Assembly (NCBI GenBank): GCA_902494375.1
Contig: CABUTL010000084.1
Location: 1-6,629 of the forward strand
Direction: 5' to 3'
Origin: an uncultured Collinsella sp.
Lineage (GTDB): Bacteria; Actinomycetota; Coriobacteriia; Coriobacteriales; Coriobacteriaceae
DNA length: 6,629 nt
Under the pieces are notes generated by a model. That model searched no databases. It worked only from the letters and a program-made list of their open reading frames with translations, and was not told where the DNA came from. This document shows, one piece after another, positions 6,198 through 6,629 of the stretch (the first letter of the stretch is position 1; each line of letters starts with the position of its first letter). The position numbers were made by a program, and so were the translations under genes.

Positions 6198-6253
6198 GGA
6201 ACACCTCCGGTACGTAGCGGTTAACACGCGGCAGCCCGCCGCATTGAATAGCT

Positions 6254-6283
6254 ATACTACCCAATCTTTCGCACAGCACACAA
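6254..6283 (-). promoter_or_regulatory. Possible promoter of the DUF151 gene run
   Basis: On the minus strand TTGTGT (6278-6283) and TAGTAT (6254-6259) are 18 bp apart, about 57 bp upstream of the DUF151 start. Both boxes are only partial matches to the sigma-70 consensus, but the position, between the tRNA-Ile terminator and the first gene, is right. Confidence 0.4.
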
Positions 6284-6310
6284 AACCAAAATGAGATTTA
6301 TCGCAGACAA

Positions 6311-6342
6311 GAAAAAAGCCCCGAGGCAACGCCTCAGGGCTC
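6311..6342 (-). terminator. Terminator of tRNA-Ile
   Basis: On the minus strand AGCCCTGAGGC pairs with GCCTCGGGGCT (one wobble, loop GTT; plus-strand positions 6317-6341) and runs into TTTTTT. A clear rho-independent terminator 14 bp past the tRNA CCA end. Confidence 0.9.
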
Positions 6343-6355
6343 TTCACAGTTTTGA

Positions 6356-6432
6356 TGGTGGACCTGACAAGATTCGAACTTGTGACCTCCCGGTTATCAG
6401 CCGGACGCTCTAACCAACTGAGCTACAGGTCC
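6356..6432 (-). tRNA. tRNA-Ile(GAT)
   Basis: Decodes AUC/AUU. Read on the minus strand, the acceptor GGACCTG pairs with CAGGTCC, then discriminator A and an encoded CCA (plus-strand 6356-6358). The D-arm GCTC...GAGC, anticodon loop CTGATAA with anticodon GAT (plus-strand 6396-6398) and T-arm ACAAG-TTCGAAT-CTTGT are all intact. It is a single gene with its own promoter and terminator. tRNA-Ile(GAT) is often found in rRNA operons, but no rRNA lies within the window on either side. Confidence 0.97.
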
Positions 6433-6446
6433 ATCGCGCAAGGGAT

Positions 6447-6476
6447 ATATTAGACGAGTCGTTACGCGCGCGTCAA
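6447..6476 (-). promoter_or_regulatory. Promoter of tRNA-Ile
   Basis: On the minus strand TTGACG (6471-6476) and TAATAT (6447-6452) are 18 bp apart, placing transcription start a few bases before the mature 5' end at 6432. The -35 matches the consensus at five of six positions. A GC-rich discriminator (about 6433-6440) follows the -10, as in stable-RNA promoters, and an A/T-rich tract lies just upstream of the -35 (6477-6495). Confidence 0.75.
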
Positions 6477-6511
6477 CAACTTTTTTGAAAATCTTTGGGA
6501 GGGGTGGTCGC

Positions 6512-6629
6512 CCTTGATTGGCAACTTCATCCGAACACTTCCCACATTCATCCGTACATGTGCGGATGAATGTGGGAATCCGATACCCTGAGGGCCGGAC
6601 CGGCCGGCCCCGGGAGATCGGAGGACGGC
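6512..6629. repeat. Right copy of 118-bp perfect terminal inverted repeat
   Basis: Exact reverse complement of bases 1-118, including the 40-bp near-palindrome (here 6539-6578) and the CGGATGAA octamers. It lies 35 bp upstream of the tRNA-Ile -35 box, in the same orientation relative to that tRNA as the left copy has to tRNA-Ser(GGA). See the left copy for internal structure. Confidence 0.95.

Noticed and set aside
5316..6224. Plus-strand open frame of 302 codons
   Set aside because: Antisense to the DUF151 and two-TM genes; no motif, and the minus strand has DUF151 signatures and a strong GGAGG site.
1..6629. Linear plasmid or composite transposon delimited by the terminal repeats
   Set aside because: There is no replication, telomere, transposase or integrase gene, and the content is chromosomal housekeeping; a repeat-bounded assembly fragment is simpler.
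1..6629. CRISPR array
   Set aside because: No regularly spaced direct repeats with unique spacers occur; the only repeats are the inverted copies described.

Overview
The window looks like a chromosomal fragment from a GC-rich gut actinobacterium of the class Coriobacteriia, most likely Collinsella or a close relative. That placement is inferred from protein character, high GC and gene style; it was not tested by a search. The content is core: two tRNA-Ser genes, one tRNA-Ile gene, the GTPase TypA/BipA, a TRIC-family channel, a DUF151 (bifunctional nuclease) protein and three poorly characterised proteins. No transposase, integrase, phage or CRISPR gene is present.

Layout. Bases 1-118 and 6512-6629 are perfect inverted copies of one repeat. 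Just inside the left copy come a promoter and tRNA-Ser(GGA), a hairpin terminator, tRNA-Ser(CGA) and a second terminator. After these, at about 495-634, lies a densely structured non-coding segment that begins with a 25-bp inverted copy of the tRNA-Ser(CGA) 3' end. Next on the plus strand are a TRIC channel gene (800-1489, TTG start) and a secreted or membrane-anchored bactofilin-like protein (1597-2742). They converge on the minus-strand typA (2871-4709), with a terminator hairpin in between. Upstream of typA on the minus strand is a compact three-gene run: DUF151 protein, two-TM protein, acidic hypothetical protein. A minus-strand tRNA-Ile(GAT), with a recognisable promoter and terminator, closes the right side.

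How the parts relate. TypA, the tRNAs and possibly the DUF151 protein belong to translation, RNA metabolism and stress adaptation. TRIC and the bactofilin-like protein are envelope functions. Nothing in the coding content points to a new defence or mobile system.

The unusual material is non-coding. (1) The 118-bp terminal inverted repeat carries a 40-bp near-palindrome and three copies of the octamer CGGATGAA. Both copies sit in the same orientation, about 35-36 bp upstream of the -35 box of a tRNA promoter. (2) The 503-634 segment has a perfect 9-bp closing stem around several perfect hairpins. The identical window ends are most simply a dispersed chromosomal repeat at which a short-read assembly broke, not the ends of a linear replicon.
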